Source: Mageeibacillus indolicus UPII9-5 (lineage in GTDB: Bacteria > Bacillota > Clostridia > Saccharofermentanales > Fastidiosipilaceae). From it: 64,000 bases of DNA. This document shows positions 49,014 through 57,821 of this stretch, piece by piece; the first letter of the stretch is position 1; every line of letters begins with the position of its first letter. The DNA lies in assembly GCF_000025225.2 (NCBI RefSeq), contig NC_013895.2, forward strand, positions 868,001 to 932,000, written 5' to 3'. The notes beneath the pieces were generated by a model that searched no databases, was not told the DNA's origin, and worked only from the letters and a program-made list of their open reading frames with translations. The translations under genes and the position numbers were made by a program.

Positions 49014-49640
49014 TCATTCATTTTTGTCATAATTAATATTTATCCCGCGTACCGTCAAAACAGGCTCTAAAGCGGCACGAAGGTGTTCGCGCAAATCTTC
49101 AAGCGTAGAGGAATTATCAATTAAAGCATCAGCCATTGATGCATAGTCTTGTTCGCTTAACTGAACCGCCATTCGCTGTCTGGCCTTTTCTTCCGGTAGT
49201 CCGCGCGCTTGTAGCCGCTGCAGACGTGTACGTAAATCAGCCGTTATTACCAAAATAAAGTCACAACTATCCAAAAAGCCATCTTTTAATGGTATCGGAA
49301 CATCAAAAACACATATTTTTTTACCAGCCTCAATCAGCTTTTCCCGATCAGCGTGCATTGTTGCAATAACGTGGCGATGTACTATAAAACTCAAGGTATC
49401 GAGAGATTTGCGATCATGGAACACTAAATCGGCAACCGCATCGCGATCAAGCTCCCCCGTGTCGCTTATTACTGTTGAGCCAAAAGTAGCAACAATTTCC
49501 GGTATGGCAGCCCCACCCACCGCAGTGACCTGATGCGAAACGGCATCAGCATCCAACACCGGTATACCCCAATTTTTCAATACATGGGCGGCAGCCGACT
49601 TGCCAGTCCCTATCCCGCCTGTTATTCCTATTGTAAACAT
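49014..49640 (-). CDS. coaE: dephospho-CoA kinase
   Basis: Last step of coenzyme A synthesis. 208 residues with P-loop GGIGTGKSAAA, LDADAVSHQV and VFDVPIPLKDG, normal for CoaE. The ATG overlaps the polA stop by one base (TGATG). The polA-coaE association is common in Firmicutes, here without mutM between them. Confidence 0.95.
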   Translation of the reverse strand: MFTIGITGGIGTGKSAAAHVLKNWGIPVLDADAVSHQVTAVGGAAIPEIVATFGSTVISDTGELDRDAVADLVFHDRKSLDTLSFIVHRHVIATMHADREKLIEAGKKICVFDVPIPLKDGFLDSCDFILVITADLRTRLQRLQARGLPEEKARQRMAVQLSEQDYASMADALIDNSSTLEDLREHLRAALEPVLTVRGININYDKNE

Positions 49641-52408
49641 CAGCCTTTAGCCTCCAACCAGTTTTTACCATATTCCAATTCGACCGGTAAACTGACTTTC
49701 AAATCAATTACTCGCTCCATTTCATTCCTTAGAAGCTCCGCCACTTCGGCAAATTCCGGCTCAGGCACTTCAAGAACCAACTCATCATGAATTTGCAAAA
49801 TCATATGCGACTTAAGTTTTTTCTCCCGCAGCTTTCGTGCAAGATTAACCATTGCTAACCGCATGATATCAGCAGCTGTACCTTGAATCGGAGTGTTCAT
49901 TGCTACGCGTTCTCCGAACAGCCGCCGATTGTAATTTTTCGATTTTAATTCCGGAATATATCTGCGCCGTTTAAACATCGTTTCCACATAGCCATCGATT
50001 TTTGCTCGTTCGACTAAATCGTTTAAATAGGCCTTGATTTGTGGGTAGGTTGCATAATATTCGGCAATATAATTTTTGGCCTCCGCCACTGAAATGTGCA
50101 GATCCTGCGCCAAAGAAAAGGCCGAGATACCGTATACTATACTGAAGTTTATCGTTTTACCAACGCGCCGATGTTCGGATGTTACATCTACGGGATCCAT
50201 GTGAAAAACCCGAGCGGCTGTCAGAGCATGAATGTCTTCTTTGGCGGCGAACGCTTTGAGCATAGCTGTATCGCCGGATAGATGAGCCAACAAACGCAAC
50301 TCAATTTGTGAATAGTCAGCATCTATAAGTATACATCCCGGAGCGGCTATGAACGCCGCCCTTATTCGGCGACCTTCTTCCGTTCGTGCGGGGATATTCT
50401 GCAAATTGGGGTCGGAACTGCTTAGTCGGCCAGTTTGGGTTAAGGTCTGGTGGAAAGTTGTGTGTATCCGATGATCAGCTGCAATGTATTTATGCAAGCC
50501 TACTATGAAGGTAGACAATAATTTGCTAAGCATGCGATAGCGCAAGATGAGATCGACGATAGGATGTAAATCTTGCAAGTGCATGAGATCTTCAGCCGAA
50601 GTTGAATATCCTGACTTAAGTTTTTTCCCTCCTGGCAACCCTAGCTCATTAAATAGGACTTCTGCTAGCTGTCTGGGAGAATTAAGATTAAATTCATGCC
50701 CAGCCAGTTTATATATTTCATCAGCTATGTCAGCAATTTCGCTTGAAAATGCTTCGGTTTGACGCTGCAATACAGCCTCATCAACGGCTACCCCATCTCT
50801 TTCCATCTGAGTCAAAACTTCTACCAGCGGTAAATCGACTTGGCTAACCAAATAGTTTAATCCCTGACTTTCAATTTTCGATTTTACCAAGCTGTAAACA
50901 GCGATTATCGTATTAAAATATGAGATGAGTTCCTTATTCAAATCAGCAACAGCAACAGCCTGAGCCTGAGCCTCAGCCTCAGCGGAAGAAATGGAACAAT
51001 TATTTTCCGGTAACTCTTTCATTCCCGTATTTTCGCTTGAAATAGGATAATTTAACCTGTATAATTCCGCCAAATCACTCAAGTAGGCAACCTTTTGGGC
51101 ATCACCGCAAGCATAGGCAAGTATAGATAAATCAATTATTGTTCCAGTAGTATAATCGACGCAATTATTTTCAGAAAGCAAAGCCGGAAAACGTTGTAGG
51201 ATCTGCTTTAGGCTGAAGCATAAAATCTTTTTGCCACTCAATTCAGACCAAGCATAAAAATCAGGAAATATTGTTTGATCTATACATATATAAACATGTT
51301 GTTCAGGATCTGCGATATATATTGATGGATATCGTTCGGCCATAATCAATATGGGCGAGGCGTTTTCCAGCCAAGTTCGCCATTCGTCAGTATTGATAAA
51401 TCTATATAAAGCAGGTGTACTCGTTTCCTGAGTGCCGCTTTCATTCGGCAATGAATTTTTCTCTGTCGCGCCAATCTTCTCATCAGCAATAGTATCGCTA
51501 TCAGCTAAGGCCGTTTCCTTCTTATCAGTTTCTACCTGAGCTGCTGAATAAAGGACATTCATTTTTTCGAGCAATGAATTAAACGAGTATTTTTTTATAA
51601 CTTCTCGCCACTTATCATGGCTACCGGCAAGCGAAAGATCGGCCAACGCCCATTTCAACGGAATTGCGCAATTAATAGTAACTAGTGCTAAAGCCTGATA
51701 GGCAGTATTTCGACCTTCAACTAATTTTGCCTGCACTTTAGGCGAAAAAGCCGACAAATTTTCATATATTTCATCTAAGGATGAAAACTGACCGACGATT
51801 TTGCTGGCACTGACTTTGCCAATGCCTGGCACTCCAGGAACAGCATCGGAAGTATCACCCAGCAAAGCTTTGTAAGTAATGAAACTTTTCGGAGTACAGC
51901 CGAAATCTTCCTGCAGCCTAGCCGGGGTATAAAAAGTTACTGCACTGTGACGGCCAGGATAAATTACACTTATGTTGCTATCAACAAGCTGCAACGTATC
52001 CCGATCACCGGACAAAATATACACATGCTCCATTTCCGAACAACTCTGTTTGGCCAACGTGCCCAAAATATCGTCAGCTTCATAACCGGCCAAACTGTAG
52101 CAGGCCCAACCCAGCTCCGGCAAAATCATCTTTAAGAAGGTGAATTGGGTCGCCAAGTCATCACTCATCGGTTTGCGTCCGCTTTTGTAGGAATGAAACA
52201 ATTTATGACGAAAAGTCGGCTCAGGTAAGTCAAAGGCCACCGCCAGATGAGTTATGTGTAATTCTTTGGCATAACGCAAGACAATGTTAAAAAAAGTATA
52301 AACAGCCCCAATAGGTGTACCATCTGCTAGGTTTAATTCTGTGCCTCCGTAATACGCCCGATTAATTAAACTGTTCCCGTCTATTAAAAGTAAATCCCGG
52401 CCTTGCAT
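49640..52408 (-). CDS. polA: DNA polymerase I
   Basis: 922 residues in three parts. The 5' nuclease domain (about 1-290; GNSLINRAYYG, YEADDILGTLA, GDTSDAVPGVPGIG) is intact. The middle 3'-5' exonuclease-like domain lacks the acidic D-x-E motif (LIMAERYPSIYIA at that place), so proofreading is probably dead, as in Bacillus-type Pol I. The polymerase domain is intact: motif A DADYSQIELRLLAH, motif B RRVGKTINFSIVYG, motif C QIHDEL. A simple Ala-Glu/Ala-Gln/Ala-Val run lies just before the polymerase domain. Confidence 0.97.
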   Translation of the reverse strand: MQGRDLLLIDGNSLINRAYYGGTELNLADGTPIGAVYTFFNIVLRYAKELHITHLAVAFDLPEPTFRHKLFHSYKSGRKPMSDDLATQFTFLKMILPELGWACYSLAGYEADDILGTLAKQSCSEMEHVYILSGDRDTLQLVDSNISVIYPGRHSAVTFYTPARLQEDFGCTPKSFITYKALLGDTSDAVPGVPGIGKVSASKIVGQFSSLDEIYENLSAFSPKVQAKLVEGRNTAYQALALVTINCAIPLKWALADLSLAGSHDKWREVIKKYSFNSLLEKMNVLYSAAQVETDKKETALADSDTIADEKIGATEKNSLPNESGTQETSTPALYRFINTDEWRTWLENASPILIMAERYPSIYIADPEQHVYICIDQTIFPDFYAWSELSGKKILCFSLKQILQRFPALLSENNCVDYTTGTIIDLSILAYACGDAQKVAYLSDLAELYRLNYPISSENTGMKELPENNCSISSAEAEAQAQAVAVADLNKELISYFNTIIAVYSLVKSKIESQGLNYLVSQVDLPLVEVLTQMERDGVAVDEAVLQRQTEAFSSEIADIADEIYKLAGHEFNLNSPRQLAEVLFNELGLPGGKKLKSGYSTSAEDLMHLQDLHPIVDLILRYRMLSKLLSTFIVGLHKYIAADHRIHTTFHQTLTQTGRLSSSDPNLQNIPARTEEGRRIRAAFIAAPGCILIDADYSQIELRLLAHLSGDTAMLKAFAAKEDIHALTAARVFHMDPVDVTSEHRRVGKTINFSIVYGISAFSLAQDLHISVAEAKNYIAEYYATYPQIKAYLNDLVERAKIDGYVETMFKRRRYIPELKSKNYNRRLFGERVAMNTPIQGTAADIMRLAMVNLARKLREKKLKSHMILQIHDELVLEVPEPEFAEVAELLRNEMERVIDLKVSLPVELEYGKNWLEAKG
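50942..50983 (-). repeat. hexanucleotide run inside polA
   Basis: On the coding strand, GCTGAG x2, GCTCAG x2, GCTGTT x2, then GCTGAT, encoding AEAEAQAQAVAVAD. Units are multiples of three, so slippage would keep the frame. Confidence 0.8.
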
Positions 52409-52427
52409 AAATTTTCCCTCGTTCTGT

Positions 52428-53129
52428 TTATTGTAAAATACCTACAGACGGCGTGAATCTTTTCCACGGTTCTCCTTTAGGATATTCTGCAGTAAAAATA
52501 AGTTCTTCTTTAGTGGTGGGATGTAATAGCCTGAGTTGAAAAGCAAGTAATGCAATATCGCCGTGTTCCCCACTCACTCCATATCGACGATCGGCGTAAA
52601 GCGGATGCCCATGATGTTTGAATTGAACTCTAATCTGATGTGATCGGCCTGTTTCGAGCTTTATTCTTACCAAGGCTAAATCTCCGGAATGTTGAATGCA
52701 TTCATAGTTTAACGCCGCATACTTGGCTTCTGGGTGACCGCGATCCACGATTGCTGCGGAATTAAGTCGTTTATCTTTAAATATATAATCTTCCCACCGT
52801 TCGCCGGCAGCCAATGTTCTTTGCTCGTCATGGCAAATCGCCAAGTAAATCTTTTGCCAACTGTGACTTCTTATCTGTTCCGCTAAGCGTCCGGCCGCTT
52901 TGGAAGTACGGGCCAAGACTAGCACTCCAGCCACCGGACGGTCAAGCCTGTGTACAAGGCCCAAATAAACGTCACCTGGCTTGTCATACTTCTTTTTCAC
53001 GTAGGCTTTGCTCCAAGCCAAAATATCAGGAGCCGCCGTTCCATCAGCTTGTGACAAATAGCCGGCCGGTTTGTACACAGCCAGAAGATGGTTGTCGCAG
53101 TAAATAACTTTAGGCTCGATCAGTTGCAT
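52428..53129 (-). CDS. RluA-family pseudouridine synthase
   Basis: 233 residues with the catalytic HRLDRPVAG motif (Asp nucleophile), AVYKPAG and ETGRSHQIRVQ, and no S4 domain. The RNA target is not predictable. I use ATG 53129 with AGGTGG five bases upstream; a GTG three codons earlier is the alternative. It overlaps the 3' end of the upstream methyltransferase gene by ten bases. Confidence 0.9.
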   Translation of the reverse strand: MQLIEPKVIYCDNHLLAVYKPAGYLSQADGTAAPDILAWSKAYVKKKYDKPGDVYLGLVHRLDRPVAGVLVLARTSKAAGRLAEQIRSHSWQKIYLAICHDEQRTLAAGERWEDYIFKDKRLNSAAIVDRGHPEAKYAALNYECIQHSGDLALVRIKLETGRSHQIRVQFKHHGHPLYADRRYGVSGEHGDIALLAFQLRLLHPTTKEELIFTAEYPKGEPWKRFTPSVGILQ

Positions 53130-53995
53130 GGTTGCCACCTACCAGTACAGCCGCACGGTAAAAATATATCTCGTCGTTTTGCCGGCAAAATCAGCTCTAT
53201 TCCCTCTGTTATGCCGCCGAACTTCGCCTTAACACTAAGATTCATTATGCTTTGCAATGCGCCGGCGGTTAGGCCGGTAGTATAACTATTCAGAACAAGG
53301 AAAATAGCTTGTCTGCTTAAAAGTCGCACGCAATTATCTATTAGACTGCCAATAGATGTTTCAAATTGCCATAACTCACCGTTTGGCCCGCGCCCATAGG
53401 CTGGAGGGTCCAAAACAATGCCGTCGTAAACGCGCCCACGCCGTATCTCACGCTCAACAAACCGGTTGGCATCCTCCGCGATAAAGCGGATATATTTGTC
53501 GGTCAACTTACTGTCAGCAACATTTTTTTTGGCAATTCCGATAATTCTTTTAGAAGCATCAACATGAACGACTTCAGTGGCTCCGGCAGCTGCACAGGCC
53601 AATGTAGCTCCGCCAGTGTAGGCGAATAAATTTAAAATTCTTATCGGCGCCGCCGGATTTCTTTCTTTGCGTTCAGCGATAAGCTTTTGCATGAAATCCC
53701 AGTTAGTTGATTGCTCAGGAAATAAGCCGGTATGTTTAAACCCCATCAATGATATGTTGAACCTAAGCTCGCCACATAGGCTAGGATATCTAATAAGCCA
53801 GCTTTGAGGCACATGATTTTGCGTCCAACTGCCGCCGCCTTCAGGCGAGCGGACGTATGTCGCATCAACGGTTTTCCATTCCGGTCGGTACCAAATTGCT
53901 TGAGGATCAGGTCTTTGCAGGATATAATGCCCCCACTTTTCCAGCTTTTCGCCTCCTCCGGCATCCAATAACTGAAAGTCTATCCATCTGTCCAT
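53120..53995 (-). CDS. class I SAM-dependent methyltransferase, RlmI-like
   Basis: 291 residues of the COG1092 type: motif I NLFAYTGGATL, VHVDASK, and DPPAYGRG (motif IV), as in 23S rRNA cytosine methyltransferases, but without the N-terminal PUA domain of RlmI. The substrate is not certain. ATG 53995 overlaps the stop of the upstream GNAT gene (TGATG) and has AAGGAG upstream. Confidence 0.85.
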   Translation of the reverse strand: MDRWIDFQLLDAGGGEKLEKWGHYILQRPDPQAIWYRPEWKTVDATYVRSPEGGGSWTQNHVPQSWLIRYPSLCGELRFNISLMGFKHTGLFPEQSTNWDFMQKLIAERKERNPAAPIRILNLFAYTGGATLACAAAGATEVVHVDASKRIIGIAKKNVADSKLTDKYIRFIAEDANRFVEREIRRGRVYDGIVLDPPAYGRGPNGELWQFETSIGSLIDNCVRLLSRQAIFLVLNSYTTGLTAGALQSIMNLSVKAKFGGITEGIELILPAKRRDIFLPCGCTGRWQPCN

Positions 53996-54720
53996 CAAGT
54001 GTTCTCCTTAATTTTAAAATTTTCTTTAGTGTTTTTGATAAAATCGCACCGCAAAAGTCCAAGTATGTCCATATTCAGATACTTACCGTCACGGAAAACC
54101 TGTTCACGCAAAGAACCTTCCGAACGGAATCCACAGTTTTGGAATAAGCGGTGTGAAGGAATATTGTCCTCGATAATATGAGCGGTAAGATGATGCATAT
54201 TAAGCTGATTAAAGCAGTAGTTGATCATTATACCTGTAGCTTCCAAGCCCAAGCCGAGTCGGCGAAATTTTGGTAAGATTGCTAGGCCAACATCCAAATG
54301 ACGCTGTGGCCAATCAACTTCAGATAAATTAAACGCACCGGCCGGTTCCCGACTAAGTTTTTCAACAATGACCCAAACAAAATTTTCTGAATTATCATGC
54401 CAGTCTTGCAAAAGTGCAGTCGCTTGTTCATTTCGAAATATTCGCCAGCATGTCGGCAGGTACATTCTCATTGTCGGTTCATCTGTCAGCAATGTTTCTA
54501 TAGCCGCAAGATCGCACTTGGCCAATGGCCGCAGAAGCGTTTTGTTTCCCGTAAGGCAGAATCCCTGAGATGGAATGGAATTGTCCACGTTAGGAGTACA
54601 TACGCCTGTCACACCCTCTGCGGCTGATTTTTTTATATCGTCGAAAACATCTGAGATACCTGAAGAATCCGATGCACATGCAGGATCAGAAATATCGAGT
54701 AGATTGTTAAATTTATGCAT
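53995..54720 (-). CDS. GNAT acetyltransferase, RimJ/RimL type
   Basis: 241 residues. About 55 N-terminal residues of low similarity precede a GNAT fold: LLRPLAKCDLAAIETLL, the acetyl-CoA loop RRLGLGLEATG, and IIEDNIPSHRLFQNCGFRSEG, typical of RimL-like N-acetyltransferases. The substrate is unknown. ATG with GAGG four bases upstream. First gene of the operon that continues with the methyltransferase, pseudouridine synthase, polA and coaE. Confidence 0.88.
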   Translation of the reverse strand: MHKFNNLLDISDPACASDSSGISDVFDDIKKSAAEGVTGVCTPNVDNSIPSQGFCLTGNKTLLRPLAKCDLAAIETLLTDEPTMRMYLPTCWRIFRNEQATALLQDWHDNSENFVWVIVEKLSREPAGAFNLSEVDWPQRHLDVGLAILPKFRRLGLGLEATGIMINYCFNQLNMHHLTAHIIEDNIPSHRLFQNCGFRSEGSLREQVFRDGKYLNMDILGLLRCDFIKNTKENFKIKENT

Positions 54721-54823
54721 AATACCTCATTAGCAAAGTTTTTGTACCAAGGGTTTAGGTCAATGGTATGAGTATCGGCTGGGGTTTCATTCCAGCTAGC
54801 AACCAGAATTAGAACTTCCATTT

Positions 54824-54870
54824 GAAATTCGCTTCTGGCCATCTAATATGAAATCCACTTCTGGCCATCT
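54824..54870. repeat. paired 21-bp direct repeats, possible IS21-like end remnant
   Basis: Copies 54824-54844 and 54850-54870 match at 19 of 21 bases, core CTTCTGGCCATCT (AGATGGCCAGAAG on the other strand), spaced five bases apart. Tandem terminal repeats of this style occur at ends of IS21-type elements. No transposase gene or second end is present. The rest of 54721-55013 shows only the GNAT upstream region. Confidence 0.4.
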
Positions 54871-54876
54871 TTTAAT

Positions 54877-54885
54877 AGTATAACA
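54877..54885 (-). promoter_or_regulatory. candidate extended -10 for the GNAT-polA-coaE operon
   Basis: TGTTATACT on the minus strand just upstream of the 21-bp repeats; the -35 is not clear. Confidence 0.45.
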
Positions 54886-55013
54886 TATCACAGCAGGGTT
54901 CATTATTGCTCTAACTCATGTTAAAATTTATGAACAGAGTTTTAATAAGCTCATAAAAGTTGTAGCTTTAGGATTACAATAAGTCCATATGGTGAAATAC
55001 AAGGAGACGGATT

Positions 55014-55646
55014 ATGAATAATAATTTTGTACCGACTTTGCAAGCTGTTCGCTTCAATCCAAACGAGTTGCTCAATCTTATCAGACATTTTTTCAGTCCT
55101 CATCCCACTCGTCTTATCTACGAAAGAGGATCACTGAGTTTGCCAAGCCTTATCCTGATCATGTTGGGTCAGCTTATTTTTAACAGCTTGGCTTGGATGT
55201 TTACTTTCAAAAAATTTTTTATTAACTCTGTCTCAATTAAAATCATTGCCGACGCCTATCCTTCCGGCAAAACTTTTCTGATAATGCTCCTAGTTAATTT
55301 TATTCTTCTTGCGTTATTGGCCGCTCTGTGGCATGTCATCAGCATTCTTTTGCGCGGCACTTCCAATTTTTTGGACATACTGTTTATGCTCGGCGCGACT
55401 CAAACCCCCACGGTCATATTCAGTATAATTTCCTGTATTCTCGCTTTCATTTCACCCTCGATCAGCAGCGTGGTGCTACTCGCCAGTGCATGTACTACTA
55501 TTCAGTTTATCCACACTTCATTCGAGATGGATGAGTTCAAATATAGGATCGACAAGTATTGGATCTTCGTTGTCTTAGATATAATATTAATTTTCGCTCT
55601 TTTCCTGCTAATACGGAGCTGTATTATTCCAGCCTTGTTGAGTTGA
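55014..55646 (+). CDS. Yip1-like multi-pass membrane protein
   Basis: 210 residues with about five hydrophobic segments (starting near LPSLILIMLGQLIFNSLAW, FLIMLLVNFILLALLAALW, ILFMLGATQTPTVIFSII, VVLLASACTTIQFI and the C-terminal FVVLDIILIFALFLLI). The layout and GATQTP-type motif in the middle fit the Yip1/YIP1-domain families of unknown function in bacteria. ATG with AAGGAGACGG. Monocistronic, ending in a hairpin shared with ssrA. Confidence 0.75.
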   Translation: MNNNFVPTLQAVRFNPNELLNLIRHFFSPHPTRLIYERGSLSLPSLILIMLGQLIFNSLAWMFTFKKFFINSVSIKIIADAYPSGKTFLIMLLVNFILLALLAALWHVISILLRGTSNFLDILFMLGATQTPTVIFSIISCILAFISPSISSVVLLASACTTIQFIHTSFEMDEFKYRIDKYWIFVVLDIILIFALFLLIRSCIIPALLS

Positions 55647-55678
55647 GGCAGGTTTAGATGTAAATTGCCGTTTATACA

Positions 55679-55710
55679 AAAATAACCACTACATGTGTAG
55701 TGGTTATTTT
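55679..55710. terminator. bidirectional terminator between the Yip1-like gene and ssrA
   Basis: AAAATAACCACTAC / GTAGTGGTTATTTT, a long stem with ATGT loop and U-runs on both strands, between convergent genes. Confidence 0.85.
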
Positions 55711-55713
55711 ACT

Positions 55714-56093
55714 TGGTGGAGATGAGGGGAATCGAACCCCTGTCCAAAGCACCATTGCCTGAAACTTCTCCGGGTGCAGCTTCTTCAAAAATATTCCCCG
55801 GCCATCTCTAAAGAAGCAAAATTTCCGGCTAGGTAGCTTCATAAATACAAGATTACGGCAAAGCTTAGGTAATCAGGTTGCCTTCCTTAACCTCTAGGAA
55901 GTGAGGTCTGCAGTTGACACCGCAGTTTCCGTCAGGCAGATCTAACGGAGCGATGACGCGCTGAAATCAAGCAGCAGCGTAAGAATAGTTTTTGTTTGCA
56001 ATTAGATTGCACTCTCGTTTATTAAAGTGGCCAACGAGAATCCACTACCCGCTGTCTCAGGGTCTGTCACCCTGTCGAAACCGGTGCATCCCC
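55714..56093 (-). ncRNA. ssrA: transfer-messenger RNA (tmRNA)
   Basis: Rescues stalled ribosomes. The 5' GGGGATG pairs with 3' CATCTCC, followed by A and an encoded CCA. The tRNA-like T-arm GGGGTTCGATTCCCC is present. The tag frame (55999-55967) encodes ANKNYSYAAA and then stops with TGA. The tag end AAA is a degradation signal of the usual AA-type. About 380 nt in one piece. Confidence 0.97.
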
Positions 56094-56108
56094 ATATCTA
56101 TGAACTGA

Positions 56109-56137
56109 ATTATACTTGAAGCGGTAAAACAGTGCAA
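56109..56137 (-). promoter_or_regulatory. ssrA promoter
   Basis: TTGCAC (56137-56132), 17 bases and TATAAT (56114-56109) on the minus strand, just before the tmRNA 5' end. Confidence 0.88.
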
Positions 56138-56269
56138 GCTCAAAGCAAGTTCACCGCCGCACTCAGTTCAAGAACGAAATAAAACGTCACCAAGTGCATT
56201 CACACTCATCAACGCGACACGGCACGACTGCTTTGAGCCTGCTCCTCCAGCTCTACCCTATAATTATCA

Positions 56270-57514
56270 TTACTTAGTTGCCAAAACTTTTTTCAGACGA
56301 GCAAATCTCGGTAAGCCGTCTTCCTTAGGTGATGATGATTCACCGGCGATCAGCGGCAAAGCATATTTGACAAAGTCGTCCGTCACATAATTACCGGCCG
56401 GGGTAATCCACTCCGCCGGGACCCTTTTTTCGGTATTAGCTACCTGGTCTAAAGGTAGTAAGACGATTTCACATTTATACTCTTTGCCTGCAGCCCGTTT
56501 GAACGCGACCATTTTGTCGGTTTCGCCGCGAACGGCCGCCTGTACGGCAGTTTGTCCAGACAGGAAAGATTCTTCAACGTCAGTCTTGGAAGCGCAATGA
56601 GCGGCGCATCTTTGTAACAAAGACAATTCAATCGCTCTGACTTTGCAGTTGATTTTTTGCGTAATGTAGTTGGCTAATACGCTGGCGGTACCGCCCATTT
56701 GTTTGTGGCCGAAAGCATCAACTTTTACCTCACCGACCAATTCCGGAATAAATTTGCCTTCTTTAGTTTTGACGCCTTCCGAAACCGCTACAATAACCTT
56801 GCCGGTTTGTTTATAAATGCGCTCAACATCTTCAGTCATCTTTTCCAAATCGAAATCAACTTCTGGCAGATAAATCAGATCAGGCCCATAACCCTTATAG
56901 CCAGCCAAAGCCGAAGCTGCCGTAAGCCAGCCAGCATTGCGCCCCATTATTTCAATGAAAGTAATCATTCCTATATCGTAAACACGGGCGTCCAGATAAA
57001 CTTCCATGATTGATGTCGCAATGTATTTTGCCGCAGAAGCAAAGCCCGGGCAATGATCCGTGCCGAACAAATCATTGTCGATCGTTTTAGGTACGCCCAT
57101 AACACGGCATTCGTAACCGGCTTTTTGCAAATATTTGGAAATTTTGTTGCAGGTATCCATTGAATCGTTGCCACCGTTATAAAAGAAGTAACGGATATTA
57201 TAGGCCTTAAAAACTTCAAGTATACGTTTATAGTCTGTATCATCAACTTCAGCATCAGCCAATTTGTAACGGCATGATCCAAGTGCCGATGAAGGCGTAG
57301 TCTTAAGCAGCATCAACTCTTCCGGGTCTTCTTGCCCCATATCAAAAAAGTTCTCGTGCAAAATGCCTACGATACCGTTGGCCGCCCCGTAAACTTTATC
57401 AATTACACCCTTTTGTTTAAGCGCTTCCGTAATAACTCCGGCTGCGCTTGAATTGATGACCGAAGTGGGTCCGCCGGATTGGCCGAAAATTGCATTACCT
57501 CTTAATTCTGACAT
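56270..57514 (-). CDS. diphosphate-dependent 6-phosphofructokinase
   Basis: 414 residues of the PfkA superfamily. GGNDSMD replaces the GGDGS of ATP enzymes and PKTIDND has Lys where ATP enzymes have Gly; both mark use of pyrophosphate instead of ATP. MGRNAGW is also present. The enzyme would run the fructose 6-phosphate / fructose 1,6-bisphosphate step reversibly and save ATP. ATG with AGGAGG. A long leader (about 190 bases) precedes it. Confidence 0.93.
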   Translation of the reverse strand: MSELRGNAIFGQSGGPTSVINSSAAGVITEALKQKGVIDKVYGAANGIVGILHENFFDMGQEDPEELMLLKTTPSSALGSCRYKLADAEVDDTDYKRILEVFKAYNIRYFFYNGGNDSMDTCNKISKYLQKAGYECRVMGVPKTIDNDLFGTDHCPGFASAAKYIATSIMEVYLDARVYDIGMITFIEIMGRNAGWLTAASALAGYKGYGPDLIYLPEVDFDLEKMTEDVERIYKQTGKVIVAVSEGVKTKEGKFIPELVGEVKVDAFGHKQMGGTASVLANYITQKINCKVRAIELSLLQRCAAHCASKTDVEESFLSGQTAVQAAVRGETDKMVAFKRAAGKEYKCEIVLLPLDQVANTEKRVPAEWITPAGNYVTDDFVKYALPLIAGESSSPKEDGLPRFARLKKVLATK

Positions 57515-57630
57515 AATTTCCTCCTAAAATTATTAAATTACTAAAGTGATATGAACAGCAAGTTTACCGTTAATTTCAGGCCTCTTTTCATATTCAGCTT
57601 TTGTGTTTAGCGTACACACAGTAAATAATG

Positions 57631-57720
57631 TGCTACAATCGCACTTCAAATATTCGGCTTTCGTAGAAGGCATCGTAATATTACAAATCATTTGTTCGAT
57701 TGTTGCACTTTATTATAGCA
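57631..57720 (-). promoter_or_regulatory. extended -10 promoter and inverted repeat in the phosphofructokinase leader
   Basis: TGCTATAAT on the minus strand (57720-57712) predicts a start near 57705. From there, 11-base arms TGCAACAATCG (57707-57697) and CGATTGTAGCA (57641-57631) pair except for one A.A mismatch and would close a 55-base loop at the mRNA 5' end. The remainder of 57515-57821 holds this leader and the response-regulator promoter. Confidence 0.5.
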
Positions 57721-57755
57721 CACTTAGCCACAATAAAAATTAACCGAATTATTTT

Positions 57756-57785
57756 TGTGAAATTTCGCCGATAATTTGATATAAT
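57756..57785 (+). promoter_or_regulatory. promoter of the two-component system
   Basis: TTGTGA (57756-57761), 18 bases and TATAAT (57780-57785) with TG in the extended -10 position. Confidence 0.7.
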
Positions 57786-57821
57786 GTTAAGCGTATTTTA
57801 AGATAATTTACGGAGGTCAAC

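Noticed and set aside
54633-54842. 69-codon minus-strand frame beginning MARSEF
   Set aside because: It starts in the 21-bp repeat and overlaps the GNAT gene start; no ribosome site and no family resemblance. The other repeat copy gives a similar MARSGF start, showing that it reflects the repeat.
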